From assembly GCA_004210455.1 (NCBI GenBank), contig SEFA01000025.1:1-64000 (forward strand): DNA of 64,000 bases. The letters run 5' to 3'. The notes under the pieces are model-generated. The model was given only the letters and a program-made list of their open reading frames with translations, had not been told where the DNA came from and searched no databases. The stretch is from Rubrivivax sp. GTDB lineage: Bacteria; Pseudomonadota; Gammaproteobacteria; Burkholderiales; Burkholderiaceae_C. Numbering within the stretch: position 1 is the first letter of the stretch; each line of letters starts with the position of its first letter. Positions 1-8,949 of this stretch are shown piece after piece. The position numbers were made by a program, and so were the translations under genes.

Positions 1-46
1 CAGTTTCCACGGTGATCTCGATAGTCCGACGCCTGCCGACGCCCGG

Positions 47-1030
47 TTGGCTGACGCGTCCGCCCCCTCCATTCCCTCGGAAGTCGGGGCCTTGTCCCTG
101 AGGGGGGAGGCGCGCGACGAGCTGCTGTGGTCGCAGCTGCAGGCCCTGATCGCCGTGGCCCGGCTCGGCAGCTTCACCAAGGCGGCTCAACGGCTGGGTC
201 TGTCGAAGGCGGCGATCAGCCAGCGGGTGGCGGAGCTGGAACGCCACCTCGACCAGCAGTTGGTGCAGCGCACGACGCGCTCGGTGCGCCTGAGCGAGGC
301 GGGGTCGCGTCTCGTCGAGCAGGCGGAGCCGGGTCTTGCCCTGCTGAGCCGCAGCCTGAGCGAAGCGCGTGACGCGGCGGGTGCGCCGCGCGGCCTGCTG
401 CGCGTCACGGCGCCGGTGGCCCTGGGCAGGCAACGCGTGGCCCCGGCACTGCCGGCGTTCTTCGAGCGCTATCCCGAGTTGCGGATCGAGCTCGACCTGT
501 CGGACCGGTTGGTGCCGCTGGCGCAGGAGGGCTTCGACCTGGCGATCCGCCATACGAGCGCGCCGCCGGAGACGCATGTGGCGTTCAAGCTCTGCGCCTC
601 CCGGGCGCTGCTGACGGCGAGCCCTGCGTACCTGGCGCGGGCCGGCGTCCCGCAGCATCCGGCGGAATTGGCGCAGCACCGCTGCCTGCCGTACCTGCGA
701 CCGGGCCCGGCGCAGTGGTTCTTCGAGCGCGGCGCGGGCGAAGCGGAACGCGAGCGCATCCGCGTTCCCGTGCAGGGCAACTTCCGTGCGAGCAACAGCG
801 AGGTGCTGCGGGACGGCGCGCTGGCGGGGCTAGGCATCGCACTGCTGCCGGACTTCAGCGCGCGGGACGCGATGCGGGAAGGCGGGTTGGTCGAGGTGCT
901 GCCCGATTGGCGAGCGGTCGGCTTCTTCGGCGATGCGATCTACGCGATCCACCCGTGGAGCAGCCACACCCCGCAGGGGGTGCGCCTGCTGATCGACCAC
1001 CTCAAGGACGTCATGCGCGAGGGGTATTGA
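47..1030 (+). CDS. LysR-family transcriptional regulator
   Basis: 327-residue LysR-type regulator. The N-terminal winged helix-turn-helix lies at about residues 30-90, with the recognition-helix pattern LSKAAISQRVAELE. A substrate-binding effector domain follows (about 115-310), with the familiar FDLAIRH and GIALLPDFSA segments. This subtype (single-gene regulators resembling DsdC/AaeR-like CrgA relatives) usually controls a neighbouring oxidoreductase or transporter, but the likely target lies left of the window. The longest frame starts with TTG at 47, no ATG precedes the DNA-binding domain, and the first 25 residues are not conserved-looking, so the start is uncertain. Its last 20 bases overlap the 3' end of the convergent gene at 1011-1589. 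Confidence 0.9.
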   Translation: MADASAPSIPSEVGALSLRGEARDELLWSQLQALIAVARLGSFTKAAQRLGLSKAAISQRVAELERHLDQQLVQRTTRSVRLSEAGSRLVEQAEPGLALLSRSLSEARDAAGAPRGLLRVTAPVALGRQRVAPALPAFFERYPELRIELDLSDRLVPLAQEGFDLAIRHTSAPPETHVAFKLCASRALLTASPAYLARAGVPQHPAELAQHRCLPYLRPGPAQWFFERGAGEAERERIRVPVQGNFRASNSEVLRDGALAGLGIALLPDFSARDAMREGGLVEVLPDWRAVGFFGDAIYAIHPWSSHTPQGVRLLIDHLKDVMREGY

Positions 1031-1589
1031 CGGCAGCGCCAATCCCCGAGAGGCCATCCAGCCGCGCACGAAGATCCCCGATCTCGGAAGCGAAATTGTC
1101 CCGGGCGGTTGTGGCGCCGACCAGCTCCATCTCGGCGGCGAGGCGCTTGTCCGACTCCGCGGCGGAGGTCGCGACCTGACGTTCCAGCTGTTGTCGGAGA
1201 TCGACGAGCTGCGCATCCTTCCCGGCGATCGCCAGCTGGTCCTTGGCCTTGCCGACGAGCGCATCGGAGGCGATGTCGCGCGCATGGCGCAGCTCGATGG
1301 TGAGGCGCTCGATGCTGGCGTCGCGTTCGGCGACGCGGGAGAGCGCCTCATCGCGTGCGGCGGCGACCTGGTCCAGATGCGACTGCAGTTCGTCGCGCTC
1401 CGATTCCGCGCGTTCGTTCAGATGCAACAGCGCGGCGAGGTCCGTCTCGGTCCGCGCGAGGCTGTCACGCCACCGCTCGGCGACATCCTCCATCAGGTGG
1501 CGCGCGTCGCGAAAAGTGCTCGTGGCAGCGGAGGCGGCGGAAGTCGCGTCCGCGGTGGTGACGGCCGCGTCGTCGAAGGTCGTGTCCAT
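1011..1589 (-). CDS. hypothetical coiled-coil protein
   Basis: 192-residue acidic protein with no recognised catalytic motif. From about residue 45 to 175 it is a nearly continuous heptad-like stretch rich in A, E, L, R and D (for example SLARTETDLAALLHLNERAE), so a long coiled coil is the only structural call. There is no signal peptide or membrane helix. The ATG at 1589 is preferred over the in-frame TTG at 1601 because GGGA sits at a normal distance upstream. It overlaps the LysR gene tail to tail. The name 'chromosome-segregation-like' that such sequences often attract is not justified by sequence. Confidence 0.65.
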   Translation of the reverse strand: MDTTFDDAAVTTADATSAASAATSTFRDARHLMEDVAERWRDSLARTETDLAALLHLNERAESERDELQSHLDQVAAARDEALSRVAERDASIERLTIELRHARDIASDALVGKAKDQLAIAGKDAQLVDLRQQLERQVATSAAESDKRLAAEMELVGATTARDNFASEIGDLRARLDGLSGIGAAVNTPRA

Positions 1590-1714
1590 GTCGGTTCCCA
1601 ATCAGGTCCGTGAGCCGAAGGGATCACGGCGGCGACCGATGCGTGTGCCGGGCGCACATGGACGTGAAGGCGACCCGATGGATCCGATTCTTTAATCGCC
1701 ACGCGAGCCGCGAC

Positions 1715-2167
1715 TCAGCGTCCGGCGGGCCTGGCGTAGTAACGGTCGAACTCGCCTTCATCGACGAGCTCGAACCCATGCCGCTGGTAGAAGCGATTCG
1801 AGTCGCTCTGCTTCAGCGCACCGACGCGCACCGGCAGGCCGAGCCGCTTCGCTTCTTCGAAAACGTCCGCCAGCACCGCCGCACCCAGCCCGCGGCCTTG
1901 GCTCGCCGGATCGATGTAGAGGTGATCAAGCGACAGCCACTCCGCCTGCGGCGTCGTGACGACGAAGCCGACGCGATGCCCGTCGACGACGATGTGCCGC
2001 GTGCGCGCCGGGTCGAAGCTCGATAGGAAGCGCTCGCGGGCGCGTTGGGGATCGAAGCGGCCGATGCGCTCCAGGCTCTCGCGCATGGCGGCAATGCGCA
2101 GGGCGACGAGCGCTTCGGCGTCCTCGGCGCTCACCGGCGCCAGATGCACTTGCGGGGACGAAGTCAT
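1715..2167 (-). CDS. GNAT-family N-acetyltransferase
   Basis: 150-residue single-domain GNAT acetyltransferase, a complete length for the family. The acetyl-CoA-binding signature is clear: LDHLYIDPASQGRGLGAAVL gives beta4 and the Q-x-x-G-x-G/A loop at about residues 80-99. The C-terminal SDSNRFYQRHGFELVDEGEF matches the usual beta5-alpha4 NxxARxFYExxGF element. The acyl acceptor cannot be predicted. The gene has an ATG start at 2167. A strong same-strand Rho-independent terminator at 2277-2313 lies about 110 bases upstream, so it is either separately promoted or attenuated. Confidence 0.9.
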   Translation of the reverse strand: MTSSPQVHLAPVSAEDAEALVALRIAAMRESLERIGRFDPQRARERFLSSFDPARTRHIVVDGHRVGFVVTTPQAEWLSLDHLYIDPASQGRGLGAAVLADVFEEAKRLGLPVRVGALKQSDSNRFYQRHGFELVDEGEFDRYYARPAGR

Positions 2168-2276
2168 CTAGGTCGACATGGCGCGGGATCGTAGCCGTCC
2201 CGGACGGCCGCTTACTCCCAGCAATCCTTCTTTCGGCGGATCGTCACCTCGCCGCCGTGCCCCTTTCGGCGTGCAC

Positions 2277-2313
2277 AAAAAAGGACGCCCGACCAGCGGA
2301 GCTGACCGGGCGT
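2277..2313 (-). terminator. Rho-independent terminator
   Basis: On the minus strand a 13-bp stem (ACGCCCGGTCAGC pairing with GCTGGTCGGGCGT, two wobble pairs) with a TCC loop is followed after two C by six T. Such structures end transcription. There is no coding gene immediately upstream on this strand. Confidence 0.8.
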
Positions 2314-2460
2314 TGCAAGTCCTAGAAAGGACGTCGTTGGGATCGGTGCCGTCCATCGGGGCCTGGGGGCCGCGCCGTTGGAGGGCGTAGATAGACTCTA
2401 GGGCGAACCCTGAGCGGGCGGCATCCCCTCAAGGTGGGATACATGCGCGAAATGGTTAGC
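2277..2460 (-). ncRNA. candidate small RNA or attenuated leader upstream of the GNAT gene
   Basis: The 426-base gap 2168-2593 holds no convincing coding sequence but is structured on the minus strand. Reading leftwards there is a GGG-TTC-GCCC hairpin near 2401-2412, a short GTCC/GGAC hairpin near 2319-2333, and then a strong terminator at 2277-2313. No minus-strand gene ends just before this terminator, so it should end either an independent RNA of about 100-250 nt or the leader of the acetyltransferase gene. The 5' end is arbitrary and no strong promoter is visible. It was compared from memory with 6S, tmRNA, 4.5S and RNase P RNA without a match. Confidence 0.35.
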
Positions 2461-2593
2461 AGGCGTAAGAGCGACTCCGCATTACGGAAAACTGCACCTG
2501 GATCGACTCGTTCGGACCATGACTACCGTTCGGTAGCGAACAGAAGTCGGGCTCGCACGCGTGGCGCACGGCCCGCCCGGATAATCGCGACCC

Positions 2594-3454
2594 ATGACCG
2601 CGCCCAAGCACCCCAACAAGTCCGCGCCTCGCCGGCCCGCTCCCAAGTCGTCCGGCGGCTCCGCGAAGACCGGCACGCCGTCGCGCGGTCCGCGGCCGCA
2701 GCAGGGATTCGGGCCGTCGGGCGCGTCCGCGTCGAATGCGCCGAATGCGCCGAATGCGCGTTACGCGCCGTCCGCCGCCCCGGCCCCCGCTGCGCCGCCC
2801 GAAGCCTGGAGCGATGACGATCTCGAAGAGCTGCAATCGCTGCTCGACGAGGTGCCCACGCCGCTGGAGCCGCTCGACGTCTCCATGCTCGACGGCTTTC
2901 TCGTCGCGGTGATCCTGCAGCCCAAGCCCGTGCCGCTGTCCGATTGGTGGCGCTGGGTGCTCGATTCCGAGGAAGGCCGGCCCGCGCCCGCCCGCTACGA
3001 CGCGCGACCGCTGCTGCAGCTCGTCCAGCGTCGCGAGCACGACCTCCGGCTGGCCATCAACGATCGCCAGTGGTTCGATCCCTGGGTCTTCGAACTCGAC
3101 GAGGACGCCTCCGCCTCCGAGACCGTGCTGCCGTGGGTGGCCGGCTTTGCGCTCGCCGCGGACCTGTTCCCGGGGCTGATGAACCTGGACGAGACCGAAC
3201 TCACCGAGCCGCTCGCCCAGCTCTACATGCACCTGGACCCCGAGGACCTCGAGGACGCCGATGCGCTGCTCGAGGAGATCGAGAGCCTGGAGCCGCCGGA
3301 GGAACTCGACGACGCGGTCGAGAGCCTCGTCCGCGCCAGTCTGCTGTTGGCCGACGTGTCCCGGCCGATTCCGGCACCCAAGCCGCAGCGGTCCGGCGGC
3401 CACCGCGGTGGCCCGGGCGGCCGCGGCGGACCGCCGCCCCGGCGCCCGCGCTGA
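2594..3454 (+). CDS. UPF0149 (YgfB/YecA-like) family protein
   Basis: 286-residue protein. The first 65 residues are low-complexity, rich in P, S, A and K and probably disordered. From about residue 72 the UPF0149 domain begins (DDDLEELQSLLDEV, then PLDVSMLDGFLVAVILQP). The tail is Gly/Pro/Arg-rich and lacks the SEC-C zinc motif seen in its paralogue at 17033-17860. The family function is poorly defined; E. coli YgfB has been linked to regulatory roles, so no function is assigned. The ATG at 2594 is the only sensible start. A triplicated AGCGCTG repeat sits just past the stop (3462-3482). Confidence 0.8.
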   Translation: MTAPKHPNKSAPRRPAPKSSGGSAKTGTPSRGPRPQQGFGPSGASASNAPNAPNARYAPSAAPAPAAPPEAWSDDDLEELQSLLDEVPTPLEPLDVSMLDGFLVAVILQPKPVPLSDWWRWVLDSEEGRPAPARYDARPLLQLVQRREHDLRLAINDRQWFDPWVFELDEDASASETVLPWVAGFALAADLFPGLMNLDETELTEPLAQLYMHLDPEDLEDADALLEEIESLEPPEELDDAVESLVRASLLLADVSRPIPAPKPQRSGGHRGGPGGRGGPPPRRPR

Positions 3455-3508
3455 CATCGTCAGCGCTGAGCGCTGAGCGCTGAACACTCGGCGATCCGTC
3501 GACCGCGC

Positions 3509-6025
3509 TCAGGGCTGCGGAATCGCAGCGCCAGGTCCGACCTGGCGCTTCATCCACTCGCTCATCTCCCAGAGCGTGTGACCCACCGACTCGCGCGCCG
3601 AGTAGCCGTGCGACTCGAACGGCAGCGTCACGTAACGCACCGAACCGCCGGTGCCCGCCAGCGCCTGGTACAACCGCGCGCTCTGGATCGGGAAGGTGCC
3701 GGAGTTGTTGTCCGCCTCGCCGTGGATCAGCAGCAGCGGTTCCTTCAGCTTGTCGGCGTAGTTGAACGGCGAGAGCTTCTGGTAGACCTCCTGCGCGTCC
3801 CAGTAGGTGCGGCGCTCGCTCTGGAAACCGAAGGGCGTCAGGCTGCGGTTGTAGGCGCCGCTGCGCGCGATGCCCGCCTTGAACAGGTGGGTGTGCGCCA
3901 GCAGGTTCGCCGTCATGAACGCGCCGTAGCTGTGCCCGCCGACGACCATGTGATCGCGGTCGCTTACGCCCAGTTCCACCGCCTTGTCGATGACCGCCTG
4001 CGCGTTGGCCGTGATCTGCGCGATGAAGCTGTCGTTCACCGTCTTCGGATCGCCGACCACCGGCATCGTCGCGTCCATCAGCACGACGTAGCCGTCCAGC
4101 AGCAGCATCAGCGGGCTCGTCGGCGCGAAGCTGTTGAATCGGTTGCCGGAGCCGCTCACCTGGCCCGCGGTCGACGCGTCGGTGTACTCCAGCGGATAGG
4201 CCCAGACGAAGGTCGGACGACGCTCGCCGGCCTTGTAGCCCGGCGGCTTGTAGAGCCAGAAGGACAGCTCCACGCCGTCCGCGCGCTTGAAGCGGACGAA
4301 CTCGCGCTGGATGTCGCGCAGCTGCGGCGACGGGTCCTTCGCATCGGTCAGCGCCTGCGCCGTCGCCAGCGCCGCGCCGCCGCGCAGCATCACGTTGCCG
4401 GGCTCGCCCACACTCTCCCGCACCGTCAGGACGCGGGCGCCCTCGGTGTCGAGCACGGCCAGCGGTCGCTCGTAGTGCGCGCTGTCCCCGCCGTTGGCCT
4501 CGGAACCCGACTGGAACACGCGCGTCTTCCTGTTGCCCGCGAGCACCAGCCGGTCGATGAAGGGCTTGTCGCCTTCCGGGCTCGCGCCGGTGCCGAAGTA
4601 CCAGATCGCGTCGCCGTCCAGGCGCACGACCGGGCGTCCCGTCGGCTGCATGCGATGCACCGGCGTGCCGGGATCGCGGTAGCGGTCGCGCACCGAGCGC
4701 TCGATCAGCCGCTGCGCCGGCGCTGCGCCGTCCATCGCCACCAGCGCCGTCGACGTGCGCATCTTCGTCAGGTCGAAGTCCTGCACCAGCGCCTGCCTGC
4801 CGCCTTCGACGAATTCGAGCCGCGACAACCGCTGCGGCACGCGGTGCACTTCGCGCGCCTCGCCGGTGTAGGGTGCGTCCAGGCGCATCAGCCGGTCGCG
4901 ATGGGGCGCCTGGGCGCGGTTGTCGCCGCCGTCCAGCGCCTCGACCCAGTACACCGCGCCGTCCGCGCCGGGCGAGGCGAAGAAGTTGCGCGGGCCGGTG
5001 ATCACGCCTTCGACCGGCACGCCTTCCTTGAGCTTGACCTGTCCGATCCGCACCGCCTTGCCGTCGACGCCGCGCACCTCGGCCTGGGCCGCGAAGTCGT
5101 CCCAGCCGACCTGGTAGCTGAAGGGCGGCAGCAGCCGCATGGTCAAGACCTGACCCGGTGTCCCGAGCGCTTCGAGGTGGCTGAAGATCCCCGGCTCGCC
5201 GATCGGCCGCACCGTCCCCGTGTTGAGGTCGATACGCGCCAGCTGCGAGGTCGCGTGATGCGCGAAGACGGCCGCATCCTGCGCGTTCATCAACAGGTCC
5301 TGCTGGGTACGCTCCGGCGAGTTGCGCGCGATCGATTCCTGGATCGACGGACCCGACGGCGCGGCGAAGGTCGGTGCCGGACCGCGCCGCGCGGGCACCG
5401 TCAGCGTGACGAGTTCATGGTCGTTGAGCCACACGACGTCGTTCTCGAGCATCGTGTGCAGCTTGAGTCTGGGCACCGCCTTGAGCTTGCCCGTCGCGAC
5501 GTCGCCGACCCACAGCTCGACGGCCGTGTCGGTGCGACGGTTCAGCAGGAAGCGCTTGCCGTCCGGCGAGAAGCGCAGCAGATGGAAGGCGCCGCCGGCC
5601 GGCAACACGAGCGGCTTCGCAGTGCCTTCCGCGCCGTCCCGGAGCGGGCGCAGCGAGAGCGACTCGATCGCGACGATCAGCTGCGGGCTGTCGGTGGCCG
5701 GGTCGTAACGCAGGCCGGCCTGGCGCAGCACGGGGCGGGCGAGTTCCGCGATCGCGCGCGATTTGCGGTTGACGACGATCGCCAGCGTGCGCTGGTCCGG
5801 CGACACCTGATAGACCGGCAGCGCCTTGGCGTCGAGCACCGCGCGGATCGCCTCGGACGGCTGCTGATAGATCTGCGCGAGGGTCGCGGCGGACGTCAGC
5901 GCCGCGGTCTGGGCCGAACTCGACGCGGCCTCGTCGGCCGGTGCCGCGATCGCGGAGAGACCGCCGAACGCGGCGGACAGGGACAGGGTCAGCGGGATCA
6001 ACGACGAGGCGCGAGGCTTGGACAT
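3509..6025 (-). CDS. exported S9-family (prolyl oligopeptidase-like) serine peptidase
   Basis: 838-residue periplasmic peptidase. The start chosen is the ATG at 6025, giving a classical Sec signal (MSKPRASSLIPLTLSLSAAF, cleavage near AIAAPA); a longer in-frame start adds only a poor N-terminus. Residues about 40-560 form the beta-propeller region. The C-terminal alpha/beta-hydrolase carries GGHSYGAFM (Ser699), HGEAD (Asp772) and ESHGYS (His806), a complete catalytic triad. The GHSYGAF pattern resembles the glutamyl endopeptidase-like branch of family S9, so the specificity may be for acidic residues rather than proline. It is a single-gene unit, downstream of yegD on the same strand with a 114-base gap. 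Confidence 0.92.
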   Translation of the reverse strand: MSKPRASSLIPLTLSLSAAFGGLSAIAAPADEAASSSAQTAALTSAATLAQIYQQPSEAIRAVLDAKALPVYQVSPDQRTLAIVVNRKSRAIAELARPVLRQAGLRYDPATDSPQLIVAIESLSLRPLRDGAEGTAKPLVLPAGGAFHLLRFSPDGKRFLLNRRTDTAVELWVGDVATGKLKAVPRLKLHTMLENDVVWLNDHELVTLTVPARRGPAPTFAAPSGPSIQESIARNSPERTQQDLLMNAQDAAVFAHHATSQLARIDLNTGTVRPIGEPGIFSHLEALGTPGQVLTMRLLPPFSYQVGWDDFAAQAEVRGVDGKAVRIGQVKLKEGVPVEGVITGPRNFFASPGADGAVYWVEALDGGDNRAQAPHRDRLMRLDAPYTGEAREVHRVPQRLSRLEFVEGGRQALVQDFDLTKMRTSTALVAMDGAAPAQRLIERSVRDRYRDPGTPVHRMQPTGRPVVRLDGDAIWYFGTGASPEGDKPFIDRLVLAGNRKTRVFQSGSEANGGDSAHYERPLAVLDTEGARVLTVRESVGEPGNVMLRGGAALATAQALTDAKDPSPQLRDIQREFVRFKRADGVELSFWLYKPPGYKAGERRPTFVWAYPLEYTDASTAGQVSGSGNRFNSFAPTSPLMLLLDGYVVLMDATMPVVGDPKTVNDSFIAQITANAQAVIDKAVELGVSDRDHMVVGGHSYGAFMTANLLAHTHLFKAGIARSGAYNRSLTPFGFQSERRTYWDAQEVYQKLSPFNYADKLKEPLLLIHGEADNNSGTFPIQSARLYQALAGTGGSVRYVTLPFESHGYSARESVGHTLWEMSEWMKRQVGPGAAIPQP

Positions 6026-6139
6026 GTGTCGGCACCGTGAAGCAGAGGAAGGCGGCAATCTAGCAGCGCCCTCCCCCGATGTCCGACGTCAGCCCCCCGG
6101 GTGATCCCGAGGTTTCAGGCCCTGGCCTTCACGTCCGCA

Positions 6140-7468
6140 TCACGCAGCGAACAGACGCGCCGCATGGAGGCCCAATCCCGTCGCGACCGATGCGAAACGG
6201 TCGCCGCGCACCGTCTTGGCGTCCGGGTAGTCCGCCGCGATGCGATCGGCCAGCACGGTCAGGCCGGTCGAGCCGCCGGTGAAGTACAGCGCGTCGATGT
6301 CCGACGGCTTCAGGCCCGCCCGTTCCACCGTCTCACGGCCCGCCTGGGCGATGCGTTCGATGTCGCCACGCAGGGCATCCAGCGCGACGGTTTCCGACAG
6401 CGGCACGGTCAGGCCGGATTCGATCAGCTGCAGGTCGATCACGCAGTCGCCGCCGCCGGCGACTTCGATCTTGGCGTCTTCCGCGCGGTTCGCGAGCTCG
6501 TGGCCGAGCCGCTCGTCCAGCACCGTCATCAGCCGTTGATGGTGGCGCGGATCGCCGTAGAAGCCCTTCATGTTGCGCAGCTCCAGCACGCGCTGCGGGC
6601 TGTAGCAGGTGTTGATCAGGTGCCAGGTCGCGAGATCGAAGTAGACACCGCTGGGGACCTCGCGGGGCGTCTGGCCCGGCTTGGCCGGGCCGAGCGCGCG
6701 GTAGCCGAACTCGCGCAGGATGCCGGTCAGCTCGATGTGGCGGTCGAAGTCGGTGCCGGCGATGTGCACGCCGTGGCTGGCGAGGATGTCGTCACGGCGG
6801 TCCAGACGCTTCACGCGGTCGGGGCCGACCCGCACGATGGAGAAGTCCGAGGTGCCGCCGCCGATGTCGGCCACCAGCACCAGCTGCTCCCGATCGGCCT
6901 GCTGCTCGAAGTCGAACGCGGCCGCGATCGGCTCGAACTGGAAATGCACGTCCTCGAAGCCGACCGCCCTCGCCGCCGCCGCCAGCGAGGCCTGTGCCGC
7001 CGCGTCGCGCTCGGGCTCGCCGTCGACGAAGTAGACCGGCCGGCCGAGCACGACCCGGCGCGGCTCGTGGCCGCCGGCGTCGGACGCGCCGGCCTGCTTG
7101 CGCAGGCGCTTGAGGTAGCCGCTGAGCATGTCGATGTACTTCACGCCGCGGCCGCCGCCCACGTCCGTGACCTGGTCGATCAGGCTGGAGCCGAGGATGC
7201 TCTTCATCGAGCGCATCAGACGCCCGTCGGTGCCCTCGACGTAGGCGCTCATGGCCGCGCGGCCGAAGGCGCGCGGCGGGCCGTCGGCATCGTGGCGGCC
7301 TTCGGCGAAGTAGAAGACCGCCGTCGGCATGGTCACCTTGTCGCCCTCGAGCGGCACCAGGCGCATCGCGCCCGGGCGGCCGGCGTCAGGGGCGGCGACC
7401 GCCGAGTTGGAGGTACCGAAGTCGATGGCGCAGAAATCCCGCGGCAGGTCGGAAAGCGAAGAGGACAT
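6140..7468 (-). CDS. yegD: Hsp70-family chaperone-like protein, YegD type
   Basis: 442-residue actin-fold ATPase of the short Hsp70 branch. The phosphate-1 loop is IDFGTSNSAVA (residues 15-25), the phosphate-2 region is LVADIGGGTSDFSIV, and the adenosine loop is YFTGGSTGL near residue 390. It stops after the nucleotide-binding domain and lacks the DnaK peptide-binding domain, which is normal for YegD. The client and function of YegD are not established. The start ATG at 7468 has no obvious Shine-Dalgarno. It is unlinked to dnaK/grpE genes here. Confidence 0.9.
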   Translation of the reverse strand: MSSSLSDLPRDFCAIDFGTSNSAVAAPDAGRPGAMRLVPLEGDKVTMPTAVFYFAEGRHDADGPPRAFGRAAMSAYVEGTDGRLMRSMKSILGSSLIDQVTDVGGGRGVKYIDMLSGYLKRLRKQAGASDAGGHEPRRVVLGRPVYFVDGEPERDAAAQASLAAAARAVGFEDVHFQFEPIAAAFDFEQQADREQLVLVADIGGGTSDFSIVRVGPDRVKRLDRRDDILASHGVHIAGTDFDRHIELTGILREFGYRALGPAKPGQTPREVPSGVYFDLATWHLINTCYSPQRVLELRNMKGFYGDPRHHQRLMTVLDERLGHELANRAEDAKIEVAGGGDCVIDLQLIESGLTVPLSETVALDALRGDIERIAQAGRETVERAGLKPSDIDALYFTGGSTGLTVLADRIAADYPDAKTVRGDRFASVATGLGLHAARLFAA

Positions 7469-7566
7469 GGCGGCGCGGAGGAAATGCGAAAAGGGCGCGG
7501 ATTCTAGCCGCGCCCAGGTTTCGGGGGTTCGGGCGCCCGGATGACGTCCTCAGGGGTCCGGCCGGA

Positions 7567-8892
7567 TCAGGCGGGCTGCAGGCTGCGCACCGACTTCGCC
7601 GGCAGCGCGTCGCCGTAGAAGCCGAAGTCCAGTTCCGGACGTTTGCCGCTCATCAGTTCCGCCAGCGCGCGGCCGGAGCCGGCGCCGTGCGTCCAGCCCA
7701 GCGTCCCGTGGCCGGCGTTGATCCACAGGTTGGACGCCTTCTGGCTGCGGCCGATGTAGGGCACGTTGGTCGGCGTGCTGGGGCGCAGGCCGGTCCAGTA
7801 GTTCGGCTCGGACAGGTCGGCGACGCCGGGGAACAGTTCCTCGTAGCGGCGCACCAGCGACTCGCAGCGGACCTTGGAGGTCGGGCTGTCCAGGCTCGTG
7901 TCCAGGCCCACCAGTTCCGCCGTGCCGGCGATGCGGACAAAGTCGCCCAGGCGCGAGATCGCGATCTTGCGTGCGTCGTCCAGCAGGCTGACCGTGCTGG
8001 CCTGCTCCGGCTTCTTCAATCGCAGCGTGGCCGAGTAGCCCTTGGCCGGGTAGATGTTGAGATGCTCGCCCAGCGACTTCGTCAGGGCCGGCGCGTAGGA
8101 CGCCAGCGCCACGACGTAGGCATCGCCCTTGAGCCACTGCGTCTGGCCGGTCTCGCGCGACTGGATCTGCACGCCGGCGATCTCGTTGCCCTGCGCGCCG
8201 CCTTGCGGCTGCAGCGCGACGATGTCGTGGTTCCAGAGGAACTGCGCGCCACGCTTTTCCGCCAGCTTCGCCAGCGCCTGCGTGAACACACGCGCGTCGC
8301 CGGATTCGTCGCTCGGCGTGTAGGTGCCGCCAAACACCGCGTGCTGCGCCGAGCGCAGCGCGGGTTCGATCGCCAGGACCTCGTCGCGGCTCAGCACGCG
8401 GCGGTCGACGCCGTGGCGGCGCATGATCTCGGCGCCCTGCGCGCCGGCTTCGAAATCGGCCTCGCTGCCGAAGAAATGCAGGATGCCCTTCTGCAGGCGG
8501 TTGTACTCGATGCCGGTTTCAGCGACGAGCGACTGCAGCGACTGGTGGCTGTAGCGGCCCAGGCGCACGAGCTGCTCGACGTTGCGTTCGAACGCGGCCG
8601 TCGTGCACTGCCCCAGGAAGGACAGGCCCCAGCGCCACTGCGCCGGATCCAGGCGCGGCCGGAACAGCAGCGGCGCATCGTCCTTGAGCAGCCACTTGGC
8701 GACCTTGAACGGTGCACCCGCGTTGGCCCAGGGTTCGCAGAAGCAGACCGAGATCTGCGCGCCGTTGGCGAAGCTGGTTTCCAGCGCCGCGTCGGGCTGC
8801 CGGTCGACGACCACGACCTCGTGACCCTGGTCCAGCAGGTACCAGGCGGTGTGGATGCCGATGATGCCGGCGCCGAGGACGATGACCTTCAT
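7567..8892 (-). CDS. dadA: D-amino acid dehydrogenase small subunit
   Basis: 441-residue FAD-dependent oxidoreductase of the DAO/DadA family. The N-terminal FAD-binding motif is VIVLGAGIIGIHTAWYL (residues 3-19). The ETSFANGAQIS and CEPWANAG stretches are typical of DadA. The C-terminal FAD-contacting segment is INAGHGTLGWTHGAGSGRAL. It oxidises D-amino acids to 2-oxo acids and ammonia, passing electrons to the respiratory chain at the inner membrane. It lies 57 bases downstream of argO on the same strand, suggesting one transcript under ArgP control. GGAG precedes the ATG at 8892. Confidence 0.95.
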   Translation of the reverse strand: MKVIVLGAGIIGIHTAWYLLDQGHEVVVVDRQPDAALETSFANGAQISVCFCEPWANAGAPFKVAKWLLKDDAPLLFRPRLDPAQWRWGLSFLGQCTTAAFERNVEQLVRLGRYSHQSLQSLVAETGIEYNRLQKGILHFFGSEADFEAGAQGAEIMRRHGVDRRVLSRDEVLAIEPALRSAQHAVFGGTYTPSDESGDARVFTQALAKLAEKRGAQFLWNHDIVALQPQGGAQGNEIAGVQIQSRETGQTQWLKGDAYVVALASYAPALTKSLGEHLNIYPAKGYSATLRLKKPEQASTVSLLDDARKIAISRLGDFVRIAGTAELVGLDTSLDSPTSKVRCESLVRRYEELFPGVADLSEPNYWTGLRPSTPTNVPYIGRSQKASNLWINAGHGTLGWTHGAGSGRALAELMSGKRPELDFGFYGDALPAKSVRSLQPA

Positions 8893-8949
8893 GGAGAGCT
8901 CCAGGTGAACTTGTGGTTCCGCTGCGGTTCAGCGTGGGACAGGCAGGCT

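Noticed and set aside
2168-2356. 62-codon minus-strand ORF upstream of the acetyltransferase
   Set aside because: It reads through a strong terminator hairpin and has no ribosome-binding site or recognisable similarity.
3462-3482. Three tandem AGCGCTG repeats after the UPF0149 gene
   Set aside because: Too short to call an origin, operator or mobile element; probably slippage.
3578-6040. 820-codon frame opposite the S9 peptidase
   Set aside because: A high-GC antisense shadow rich in R, V, H and D; the peptidase has signal peptide and triad.
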